DNA from: Odontesthes bonariensis
Taxonomy: Eukaryota > Chordata > Actinopteri > Atheriniformes > Atherinopsidae
DNA length: 64,000 nucleotides
Direction: 5' to 3'
Assembly (NCBI RefSeq): GCF_027942865.1
Contig: NC_134509.1
Location: 13,852,017-13,916,016 of the forward strand
This document shows positions 1 to 9,509 of the stretch, piece after piece. Every line of letters begins with the position of its first letter. Position 1 is the stretch's first letter. The position numbers and the translations under genes were made by a program. The notes beneath the pieces were generated by a model, which was given only the letters and a program-made list of their open reading frames with translations, did not search any database and had not been told where the DNA came from.

Positions 1-196
1 GAAAATGTTGTAAATTATGAATATAGAGCCCCAATTGCAGTTTAAAGCTGTCAAATATACTTGAGAATTCACAGTACAGTCCTTTTGCTAATTTTTCTTT
101 GTTTTCCAGCTTTTTCTTCAAGATGTATTAGCAGTCATCCAACAGTCCAGAACAATTAAATACAACTATGCACTTTTTTTTTGTTTGTTCTCGTAG

Positions 197-211
197 GTGC
201 GAGGTCTCCAG
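197..211 (+). CDS. sh3gl2: Endophilin-A microexon 1 (15 nt)
   Basis: A 15-nt segment, GTGCGAGGTCTCCAG, lies between a T-rich acceptor ending TCGTAG and a consensus donor GTGAGC. In the phase required by the SH3 exon downstream it reads (x)GT-GCG-AGG-TCT-CCA-G, giving Ala-Arg-Ser-Pro, with the last G starting the next codon. It shares its last ten bases with three other candidate microexons at 361, 734 and 3454. Its length is a multiple of three, so inclusion or skipping keeps the frame. It would lie in the flexible linker between the BAR domain (upstream of this window) and the SH3 domain. Splice sites and phase are seen in the sequence; exon status is inferred. Confidence 0.6.
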
Positions 212-360
212 GTGAGCTAGGTCAAACTTGCTACCCCATCAGTGTACTCATCAGTTCGCTTTTTTCAATGACATCCTTTCATTTACACTGAAAACTACCC
301 CCCCCATCTCTCCATCTCTCCTTGCCTCCCTCGTGTTGTTTTCCACCTCCCCGTTTTCAG

Positions 361-372
361 CAAGGTCTCCAG
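361..372 (+). CDS. sh3gl2: Endophilin-A microexon 2 (12 nt)
   Basis: The 12-nt CAAGGTCTCCAG follows a long pyrimidine-rich tract ending TTTTCAG and is followed by GTGAGA. It reads (G)CA-AGG-TCT-CCA-G, so after another microexon it adds Ala-Arg-Ser-Pro to the linker. It is identical to the microexon at 3454-3465, and both splice sites are strong. It lies 149 bp downstream of microexon 1. The family is likely to be spliced as alternative cassettes. Confidence 0.65.
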
Positions 373-733
373 GTGAGACAAGAATGATTTTATAAAAATA
401 AATGTTCCAGACAAACATCAGAAAATCAAATGCCGTTCACTTGTTTTACAAAGACGATCTGATCAACAGTTACGATCGAAAGCTCACCAGCGGACGAGCA
501 TTTGCTCTTTCTGTTTTGCTCTCCTGTCGGTCTTTTGATCTGCCTTATTTCCCGTTTCTTTGTCTGTCCACTTCTCTTTCCATTTGGTATCCATCTTGAC
601 TTTCTTCTCACATTATTCATTACCGACCTTGTCATTGCTGCGCCCATGTCCATCCCTTCATAGTCTCTCCATCTGAAACTATGATTACTAAAATTCTTGT
701 TTCACCCCTGTTTTTCTCCTTTCCTCTTTGCAG

Positions 734-745
734 CAAGATCTCCAG
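734..745 (+). CDS. sh3gl2: Endophilin-A microexon 3 (12 nt)
   Basis: The 12-nt CAAGATCTCCAG follows TTCCTCTTTGCAG and precedes GTGAGC. It differs from the copies at 361 and 3454 by one synonymous base (AGA for AGG), so the encoded Arg-Ser-Pro is unchanged. The acceptor has a TGC immediately before the AG, which resembles the UGC context preferred by the neural microexon factor SRRM4; the other copies lack it. In-phase, frame-neutral cassette; exon status inferred from splice signals and repetition. Confidence 0.62.
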
Positions 746-1330
746 GTGAGCAAGAGTGACTGGGGAAGAGATGCCAAATCTCTCTATCACTCTTCAATTT
801 TTTCCTTCTTTGAACTTTTAAATGTGTGTTTCTTTGTCTGCATTCTTTACGTCTGCAGTCCAGTCCTGTCTCTAACCTGCGTTTTCTCTTTTGTCCATTT
901 TTGTTTAACTGTTAAAGGAATAATTTGACATTTTGTTCAGAGTTAAATGAGAGGATCCTTTTATATGTAGGACACCAGCGTTTTTCTTTGCTCCTTCTTT
1001 TAGCAAAGGGCAACAATACCTTTGGACAACAATACTTTTGTGGGGCTGTCTGACAACCGCTCAGAGCTGAAAGTCTGTCCTAATAAAAGGAAGAATTGTT
1101 GTTTTTACATAAAGATGAGATTCCAGGTTTTTTTTTTTTTTTTAGTGCAGTGTTGTCTTGTGATTGTCATCCAGAAAGGGCCTTTATACACCAAGCTGAC
1201 GATCGGCTGTCAGGCGCATGGGTGAACGCATCTCTCCTGTCTATTCAATGTCTAAATCACCATCAGCTTTGCCGGTTTCTGTCAACTTTTTCTTTTTTTC
1301 CCCCGATTTAATGTGTTGAATCGACATCAG

Positions 1331-1338
1331 GTCTGTCG
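1331..1338 (+). pseudogene. Possible decayed copy of the endophilin microexon
   Basis: The segment CAGGTCTGTCGGTGAGC resembles the repeated microexon plus donor (AAGGTCTCCAGGTGAGC). The only AG usable as an acceptor leaves 8 nt (GTCTGTCG), which would shift the frame. A pyrimidine tract lies about 30 bases upstream. This looks like a dead or dying duplicate, but chance similarity cannot be excluded for so short a match. Confidence 0.25.
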
Positions 1339-2107
1339 GTGAGCACTCTGACTGTTGGTTCACCTTACTAAATTTGAATTTTTTTATGCATTAAACTTAA
1401 AAGATTCATAAAGCATGAATTCACATAACAATCCCGATCATGTGCTACTTAGAATGGTAACACAGCTTTTTGTGTCCAGACGCATTAAAACGCGCCTTCG
1501 CTAGAACCATGTTGCATACTAAAAAACATCTAACAATTAGCTAAGTTTATACAAATCTTGCTTTCTTTATGGTTTTTTATTTGCACCCCTCTGCTCTGCA
1601 AAGTTATGTCCTCTTGAGCAGATGAAGATTGTACATCTTAGCAAGCAGTTGGATGTTGCCTTTGCAACGTGTTCAAGTGCAATTGTGTATTTTCTGCCCA
1701 GCGACAGCAGAAGAGTCTTCATCGCCACTGAATCTTGATGTCAGTTTGGTGCAGAAAACACCTACTTGTACACACAGGTGCACAAGTAATTGGATGATGA
1801 CAAGGTTTTCTCAATTTTAGCTCATTACTCTACCACAATTCATTTGAATAGAAGCATTCAAGAATATTCAACTTCAGTCGTTTTTGCTTTAATTCAGGTG
1901 GTTTAATGAAAATGTTTCTCTGCCCACTTTGGAATCGTTCTCTCATAGGCTCAAAAGTAACTATTGACTAATAAGCAGTTTTATGACCAAGTGTGACTTG
2001 TTTCATTGTTTCATGACAAATTGATGAGGTATAAAGGCCTGGAAATGATTCTGGTTGTTGAACTTACATTTTGTTGCTCTTCACTGGAACTCTCCATGTT
2101 CCATGCA

Positions 2108-2345
2108 GAGGTGACAGTACAAGTGAGGGAAGTTATCAATGGCATGAAACAAACAATTCACTCATCAGAGAGATTGTCGCAGCTTTAGGAGTGGCAACAT
2201 CAAAGATCTGGTACATTCATAAAAAAGAAGAGTAAGCAATCTGGCCATCTTAGAAGCAATAAAAGACCTGGAAGATAACAAAAGTAGAGAATCCCAATAA
2301 TCCTTTCTTTTGAAAGAAGAACCTCTTTCACCTGCATCATCAAGC
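2108..2345 (+). pseudogene. Relic of a Tc1/mariner-type transposase N-terminus
   Basis: Translation shows EVTVQVREVINGMKQ in one frame, then, after a frameshift, IREIVAALGVATSKIWYI, a recognisable helix-turn-helix of fish Tc1-like transposases. Further on, NKRPGR corresponds to the basic GRPR-like linker. In-frame stops and frame changes break the rest, and I see no DDE catalytic region, so this is a dead fragment of the DNA-binding part. It sits in an intron of the endophilin gene on the sense strand. Confidence 0.6.
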
Positions 2346-2929
2346 CATTAGATCGACTTTTGTATTGTAGATGTAATACAGAGGGTTTACCTTAAGGCAC
2401 AAGTACAGAAATTCCAATTTGTAATGCAAAAAAAATATGCCCGGTCCTGGAACAAGTTTCTTTAAACAGATGAGCTCGATGTAAATGAGTGCCAGATAAA
2501 AGCATGTACATGATGAAAGCATAACATAGCATAACAAGGTCCCCTGAAATGAGTGACCTCCTCCTTCAGGGAAGTCCACATTACAATTTTTAGAACAAAT
2601 GTGATGAATAAGAGACGCATCATAAGAAGAGAACAACATTTTAACAAGCTCTGAAGGCACCAAGAACTTAAGAAGTAGATGTTGTGTATTACTTGCAGCT
2701 ATATATATATAACAGAATGAATTCTGAATTGTAATGAGCTATACTTTCTACACAGATTCAGCCAAATGCTGTAAGCCTGATAAGATAGTGTTTTACAGTA
2801 CAGATGGATAATGACCTAGAGTAAAAACATACAGTGAAACAAACCCTAAGAGCGTCTTAATGCTAAGAAATGATTAAGTCACAAGATCTCCACCTGGCCA
2901 ATCATGCTTTTCACTTCGTGATGACAAAA

Positions 2930-3115
2930 CTGAAGGCACAAACCCTCATACAAGCACGAGCTGCAGTAAAGGTTCAACAAAGCTTCTTAAGAAGAAAAAA
3001 AACATGCTTTGTGAGATGCAGACTTCAGGTAGTTATTGACTGCAAAGGATTTACATCCAAGATTAAAAAAGAAATATTGCTTATTAAAATGTTAAACCTA
3101 CTGAATTAAAGCTGA
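2930..3115 (+). mobile_element. Possible 3' remnant of the same dispersed repeat
   Basis: The stretch around TTATTGACTGCAAAGGATTT and the later ATTAAAGCTGAAAGAC resembles the 3' part of high-copy fish repeats that I recall, possibly the tail of the Tc1-like element upstream. No inverted ends were found. The assignment is from memory and weak. Confidence 0.3.
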
Positions 3116-3453
3116 AAGACTACCTTTGCATGGCACAAGGGGCAGCGATAGGCTGATTCCACACTCAGCAAACCAACTTCAACTTAAAGAACGCTTCAAT
3201 GCTGCACCTCTACCTTTTAATATTCACAGAATTTTGATGATATTTTTTGTGTAATCCTATCAACTGGCAGAGATAGAGAATAATGTTACACAAAAGGAAT
3301 CAAACTGTTGCTTATCCTCTCATCTAACTCGAATTTGAAAATACAAGTACAGTCCCCAAAATATTCGACATCTCTTTTAAACTCTTTCTGTTCTCTAACG
3401 GTCATGTTTTGTCTCTCTTTTGCTCTGTTCCATCTTCTCTTTCCCCCTTACAG

Positions 3454-3465
3454 CAAGGTCTCCAG
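3454..3465 (+). CDS. sh3gl2: Endophilin-A microexon 4 (12 nt)
   Basis: CAAGGTCTCCAG lies between a strong acceptor (CCCCCTTACAG) and donor GTAAGC. It is identical to the microexon at 361-372. A 103-bp intron separates it from the SH3 exon. Joined to that exon, its final G completes GCC, giving Arg-Ser-Pro-Ala-Pro-Leu-Asp-Gln ahead of the SH3 domain. The phase match with the terminal exon supports a real exon. Confidence 0.7.
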
Positions 3466-3568
3466 GTAAGCCTTTAATGTGATTATTATAATCTATATGC
3501 AGCATCTGATCTCCTCCTCAAGTCTCTTCTAAGTATACTCTTCTGTCTTTATCTCCTCAACTCTCCAG

Positions 3569-3765
3569 CCCCCTTGGACCAGCCCTGCTGCCGCGCACTG
3601 TACGATTTTGACCCTGAGAATGAAGGTGAGCTAGGTTTCAAGGAAGGCGATATCATCACCCTCACCAATAAGATTGATGACAACTGGTACGAGGGGATGC
3701 TGCACGGCAACTCAGGCTTTTTTCCCATCAACTACGTGGATATCCTGGTGCCGTTGCCCCACTAA
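3569..3765 (+). CDS. sh3gl2: Endophilin-A terminal exon, SH3 domain (partial gene)
   Basis: This last coding exon starts after an acceptor (CTCTCCAG) and ends at TAA. It encodes 64 residues, nearly all one SH3 domain: the ALYDF motif, the acidic RT loop (ENEGELGF), the WYEG tryptophan motif and the GFFPINYV segment. The ending LPH and the segment EGDIITLTN fit SH3GL2 (endophilin A1) better than SH3GL1 or SH3GL3, whose endings I recall as LPQ. In this family the SH3 domain recruits synaptojanin and dynamin during synaptic vesicle endocytosis, while an N-terminal BAR domain bends membrane. The BAR exons lie upstream of the window, so the gene is partial here. Paralogue choice is by recollection; endophilin-A identity is firm. 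Confidence 0.9.
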
Positions 3766-6075
3766 GACGTCAAGACTCCCAGCTGTGTCTGCAACACATC
3801 CTGGCCCTCCAGTTCCTGTATTCCCTCTAACATTTTCCCAAACACTCCTACTAACCACCTTCACTCCTCTTTAAAGGAGTTAAAACAGCAACAACACACT
3901 AAAAAATGATGTGAGCAAGATTGATGATGATAAAGGGCGAGTATACACCAAATGAGGAAAAATCTGCATTGATAAAATTGCTTCCCCCTACCCCAATGGG
4001 TACCTTCAGGCTTCCGTAGTCCTTTTAGACATTCCTGTCCTGCTTTTGTCTTGGTTTAAGTTAGCTGTCAGTCCGTCATGAGTTTATCAGAGCAGCAAAT
4101 TCACACTTTCTCATTCTTTGTATTTTGTAGAAATCTCTACAGTAGATAGAAGCTTTTTTTCTCATGTACAACAAAAGAGAAAAAACTGGTCCATGTGATC
4201 CATGTTTGTTAGAGACAGTAGGTCAAGCATGTATTCAGGCATTCTAACATTTTTGTTATGGAAATATGTTGAATTGAGTAGTTTTGTTTTTAGATATTCC
4301 TCTTTTTGATGTTGTCTCTTGACATATTCGGGCAGTTGCTAAGGAAACCGCGTCTCTGTCCTGCCCTAAAGGTTCTGTCCAGAGGAGTGTGGACTAAAGT
4401 TATGGACAGCTTTGTCAAGCCGACAACCAGTGTTAACTCTAGTATGTTTACGTTTTTACACAACAACATGTGTAAATGATTAATCATGTTTAAGATTTAG
4501 ATACCAAAGTCAGGTCGGTGTCAGAAAATCTGCTCGATGCAACAGGGTGAAGCTTGCTTGTCTTCAGTTCTTTGGTACTTCAGTTGACAGGGGGCAAAAC
4601 TCCCCTCTAAAATATGTGATGTTACATATCTGAGCCAGTTCAGTGATGACATGGTGTGCAAAACCACAAGTTGTGAAGTTTAACCTGTTCTAATTGATGT
4701 AATAAAACTATGGTGCATAAGTTTTAGTCCTCCGACGTGTACTTTACAAGGAACATTAAACACGGTCGATGTATTTCGACACAGTAACTTGAAGGACTGT
4801 CCCAGGGGGCGACAGTTTGTTGTGCGGCTGTGGGTGTAACTCTGTTTGCTGCATCCCTGCTGGTCCTGTTTATATTCTGTAGTTTAGTTGTAGATGATGC
4901 TAGATGTGAACACTTTGATGAGGACAAAGAAGTGCCCAAATGGCAGAGTGGATTGAGAGATAGTTCTTGTCTCGGTGCAATTTTATTTATTTTTTTTTTT
5001 CTAAATCATTTGAAATGATGCAACTTACACTTAAAACCCATTTTTTTTGTTGTTATACAGACAAAAAGGTCTGTTTTCCCCTCTATCACATATCAGACCT
5101 CAGAAAACACTCATACGGGATGTTCACTTACTCTAACATGCAATGCGCAGCCTTGTGTGGGATTGTATTGTGGTCTTATTGAGCATCTAAAACTCGAATC
5201 CGCCGTGACTATATGTTTTAGTCAGTTTGGCGGCTCAGTGCGCACATAATCCCCCATGTTTTGTTTTGTTTTCTCTCTGCAGTGTCGTTGGTGTATTAAA
5301 CTTTCTGCGAGGCAGTTTTCACAGCAGCAATACTGTTTGTTTCCACACATGTTGTAGTGATGTGCGTGTATTTTCGGGGAAGGGGTGCATATTTGGGTTT
5401 ATATACTTCTCACATTGTGCACAGGGACAGGGTTACAGAGGACCTCTGTAGCTGAGGTATTCAAGATGTACTGTCTCTGGCAATGTTCAACAATAAATCA
5501 AACATTAAAGGACCAATTCATAACATTCAGAAGAGCTATAATAAGCGATCAGCTGATGATATATTAAGTGTTACTTTTTCTTCAAAGGGAAGCACAACGT
5601 TTAACAGACAGTATACTTTGTTGGCTGGAGAGGAGTAGTGACACAGTTTGAAGAGGTCATGTATTTATTTATTTTTTAAGGCGAATCAAATCCTTCTTTC
5701 TCTCTTTCACTTTTTTTTTTAAAAAATCGTGTGTATCTTTGCCCTCAATGAGGACTGTACAGCTTTTTGTGTTTTGTTTTCACCTTGTGTGTATAGTCGC
5801 GCATCTACAGTAACGTATCTTATTTTTGTAACCGTGACAAAAGTATACACATACAGTATAGGTGTATATATGCAGTATATTACCCAGAAGTGATGTTACA
5901 GGAGGGATTCTCTGTGCTGCACATGATTGTCTTTGGAATGTTTTTGTGTTTTTGTTTCATTTCTGTTTTGTTTTATTCTTGCACTGGATTCTACAAATGT
6001 ACGCTTGATGTAAAAAAAAAAAAAAAAAAGTGTAGTCAGTGTAATTTATTCAAATAAATTCCAACAAACTATTAT
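3766..6075 (+). other. sh3gl2: sh3gl2 3' UTR
   Basis: No coding exon follows the SH3 stop codon. A long AT-rich segment runs to a poly(A) signal at 6053. It contains T- and A-rich tracts and alternative AATAAA hexamers at 4701 and 5492. A 2.3 kb 3' UTR is plausible for a neuronal endophilin mRNA. The exact cleavage site is not visible. Confidence 0.6.
6053..6058 (+). terminator. Distal poly(A) signal of sh3gl2
   Basis: AATAAA in CAAATAAATT, followed by ordinary intergenic sequence. Earlier hexamers at 4701-4706 and 5492-5497 could give shorter transcripts. Confidence 0.5.
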
Positions 6076-9000
6076 ATCCTGATGGCTTTACTTTCACATG
6101 CACCTCTGGAGCCTTACAGGTTCTCACAGTTGCATCAAACCTTTGCTTGATGTGAAACAATTTCAAACCAACTCGTTTTCAATGCACTGGGAAGACACAG
6201 TAGGGATCAGTGCATTATTAATTTCTACGGTGGATTCTTTCATGTTGTTAAAAAAAAACAAGAAAGTTCAGTTTGGGAAATCCCATTCTTACGCATCATG
6301 GGGCGTCTCAATAATCCTGTTGTATCATCAGTGAAATCAGAAATCCTGCTTTAAACATCGTCATGGCTTGAAAGGATGTTAAACACGATGTATGCTTGTG
6401 TGAGATGGGAAGTACAATGCAACGTTTTACAATCTGCACAAACAAAGAATAACAGAGGAGCTGTTGTGAACACTATGTATCAGCACAGTAAGTAAATTTG
6501 CTTTAGCTTCCCTTAAGTAGAAATACGACAAGTATTTCCATTTTTTATAACATTTGCGAGTGTTGCAAAGCACTGATTTTATCATTATTATTACTTTGTT
6601 GAAAAAAAAAATTGGTTCTTTCACATGCAGAACACAGATGCAACAAACCCAACAAACTATCCATCAGTGGGTAAAATAGCCGCGCTCACAAACATCAAAG
6701 AGCCACTCAATCACTAATAATACTGATATTGTAAAAGGAATTTAAACCTGATGGTCCATTTTGCTGTCTCAATACTTTAAGCACATATTGTTAATCATAT
6801 ATTTGTACTTTCTCTTACGTTATTGTCTTATGACTTATGACTTTTGATTTAAGATTAAGATATTAAGAATACTTCCACCATCACTGTGTCGGAAATTAAG
6901 CCGATGACAAACATGCAGTGATAGTATGTCTTTGCATTAAAAAAGAAAAGACACAACCTGAAGTTAAACACAAAGTGGATGGCGTGTGTTGTTTAAGGGT
7001 TGGGTGAAAAAAAAAAAGGATTTACATCACAAGAACTTACAATTCTTATCTTCAATCCTGAAACAAAGTCTTCATTTTTATAATTCAGTGATAAGTTCTA
7101 TGTAACATTAAGAACTTATTGTAAAATTGAAATTGAAGCAAAACTGCTGGGAGGGAGTTTACAATCTGATAAGAAGAAGTTACAACTGTATGACAGTTAA
7201 CATCAGTGAAGCATTTTGGTCCCCACCCATTATCTCTCATCACTATCTGGCTGCACCCTCCCTTTGTGCAACGGGTTCAACCCCTACTGTGTCTTCAAAG
7301 ACACATCAACACACAAACGCACGCACGAGGTGTAGCAATGGTCCAATAGAAGCCACATCTTTAGATTAGCATTAGACCATGTCACCTCCCGAGTCACAGG
7401 CCTTGATCACAGCAAACATGGACAGTTATGTGAAATGAGTCTACAAACATGTATGCAAACAATTAGTTTACAGTACCTGGCAATGTGATATGTGTACAGG
7501 TGGATACCGTGAAAACAGGGCGTCTCCTTTTAGAAGTGTTTGTGAAAACTTGAGAGCAACTGGATTTCTTAAACTCTCCCCCACTCTGTTGCACTCATGT
7601 AGTTTACCATCTAGTTTTGATTAACTTCAGCTGCTTAGCAGGGAGCTCTCCAGTGTTAAAGATCAGAACAGCTTTTTAGGAACATTTCAAACCTGATTTG
7701 TTTTATTTCAAACTTAATTTTATTTGGGGGTTTTTTTAACAAACAACAAGAATTTAGGATGAACACCAAAGGTTAAGAGAGGCCACACTGCACAATAAAT
7801 GTGACTTTACCCACAATGCAATCATCATGTCATCATTTCAGTCAGAGAATCTTGTGTGTGTGATGCAAATTGCAACTAATGTAGCCTTGAGCAGAGATTT
7901 GGAGTTAGCTGCAAAGGTATGGAAACCCTCCTTCTGTCTTTCTCTCCACATCAACAGAAATGTATCATTTTCAGCGTCAAGTGAAAATCCTCTGGGGCAG
8001 TTTATCAGACTCTGGCTGCTCTGCATGATCTGCAAACCATGAAAGCATTATCAAAATTGTTACCATATAATTGTTTGTCTGAACTGACATTTTAATCCGA
8101 CCATCTTTCTCTGTGAAAAAAGAAAAACACGTTTAGCACTGTTTCTCTGAATAGTCTGTCAGGAAGGTGCATTTAAAAAAAAAAGCAGCCACTGAATCAG
8201 AGCCACAACACCGGTGGTCACACTTGACTACTGTCACACGCACACTCACTGTGTCCAGGTAATGTATGTAATCACACTTTCTGACACACATACAAACACT
8301 GTGGGTCTGAGGAGGATGACGGCGAAGAAAAGGGGAGAGAAAAGAAAAGCAATAGAGTAAAAAGCATTCCTAAGATCCTCTTTCCCAGTGGGTGGCCTGC
8401 TTGGATGCTGCAGCACTATCTTTCAAAAATCCTCTACAGCCATCATGTCTCCCCATGCCCCGCTGTGCTGCAGACCCCCTACTCACTGATGATCACATTG
8501 TGCTGAAGCTCCTGATGAACCATGATCACTTTGCAAAGCAGTTTTGAAAAAGAAAAAATAAATAAAAGTAGCTGAGCCTGCTGTTTTCAATCGGGGGCAG
8601 GCATTTTGAGCAGACGTTTGAAAAAGGCTTTCATTTTAAAATCTAGTTGGACTGGTCCGTCTGCATGAGTAGAATTCAATAATACATTTACTTTGGGTGT
8701 AAAGGGAAGCAATGCTGCGCACCAAGTCAGAAACCCGGCTGGCCAGCCGTGGCAGGCTTAAATCAGCAGTGGAGGCAGCCACTCTGTCATATCTGACAGA
8801 TGAATCATGCGCAGCTCTGAATGCATGAATGCCAGGCTGCATCTCTGTACTGGTAAAACCCCAAACCGCAGCAGACCACAAAGCACCCACACCAGTCACA
8901 GGCATGTTCCACATACTCACCAAGGCAGAGGGAACAATAAGCATCAAACTCTGGTTCCACCCACAAACTGTTAAGACTGGTTATACTGCCTACTGTTGCA

Positions 9001-9509
9001 TATCAACATCTATCTATACATCTATCTATCTAGCTAAGCTTTCATGTTGTCTCTGTAAAAGCGACAAAAAGTGCCATATTATACTTTTTTGTACTTTCTT
9101 CTTTAAAGTTTTAACTCAAATTTGAACAACTTTGAAAGATAACAATAACAACATAGATCAAAAGTAAAAAGTGAAAGTATTCTTCATAAAACACTTAATC
9201 GAAGTAACAAAGCTCAAAATCTTGAGCCCAATTGCAGATAAATCATGAACAATATAAAAGCTCTGGTTCTCCAGAGTTACATTTTAGAATTAAAAGCAGC
9301 TTATTTTAACAAGAAGCCCTCATGTGTGAAAGAAATGACAGTTTGTACAATTAGACACATTAATGTGCTGAAGTAAAACATGCACTCTGAATAGGTATGC
9401 ATTGTTTGATGAAGTAAAGTGTAAACTGTACCAACATGCATTTTCTATCTATGCATCAAGCATATGTTGTCAAACAATGTAAAGAGGGTAAAGCGAATGT
9501 TTGAATTCT
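6076..9509. other. Intergenic DNA, no gene seen
   Basis: Short open frames only, with no recognisable domain. Complex, less AT-rich blocks at about 8400-8530 and 8640-8940 could be conserved non-coding elements; the second contains a TGACAG palindrome listed separately. Confidence 0.5.
8783..8800. promoter_or_regulatory. Palindromic TGACAG (MEIS/TGIF-like) site
   Basis: TCTGTCA and TGACAGA form perfect 7-bp inverted arms around TATC. TGACAG is the core bound by TALE homeodomain proteins (MEIS, PREP, TGIF). TGAATCATGCG follows directly and contains a loose PBX/POU-like element. It lies in a complex block of the desert about 19 kb upstream of foxe1. Function is inference. Confidence 0.3.

Larger units (their letters stand above)
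213..3453 (+). other. Endophilin intron DNA between microexons
   Basis: Apart from the microexons listed separately, this stretch holds no coding exon that I can support. It contains T-rich tracts, a Tc1-like transposase relic at 2108-2345 and a possible tail of the same element near 2930-3115. The relic lies in the long gap between microexon 3 (or the decayed copy) and the last microexon. Confidence 0.6.

Noticed and set aside
2880-2896. CAAGATCTCCA, an 11-base match to the microexon
   Set aside because: No acceptor before it and no GT donor after it (followed by CCTGG); probably chance or part of the transposon relic.
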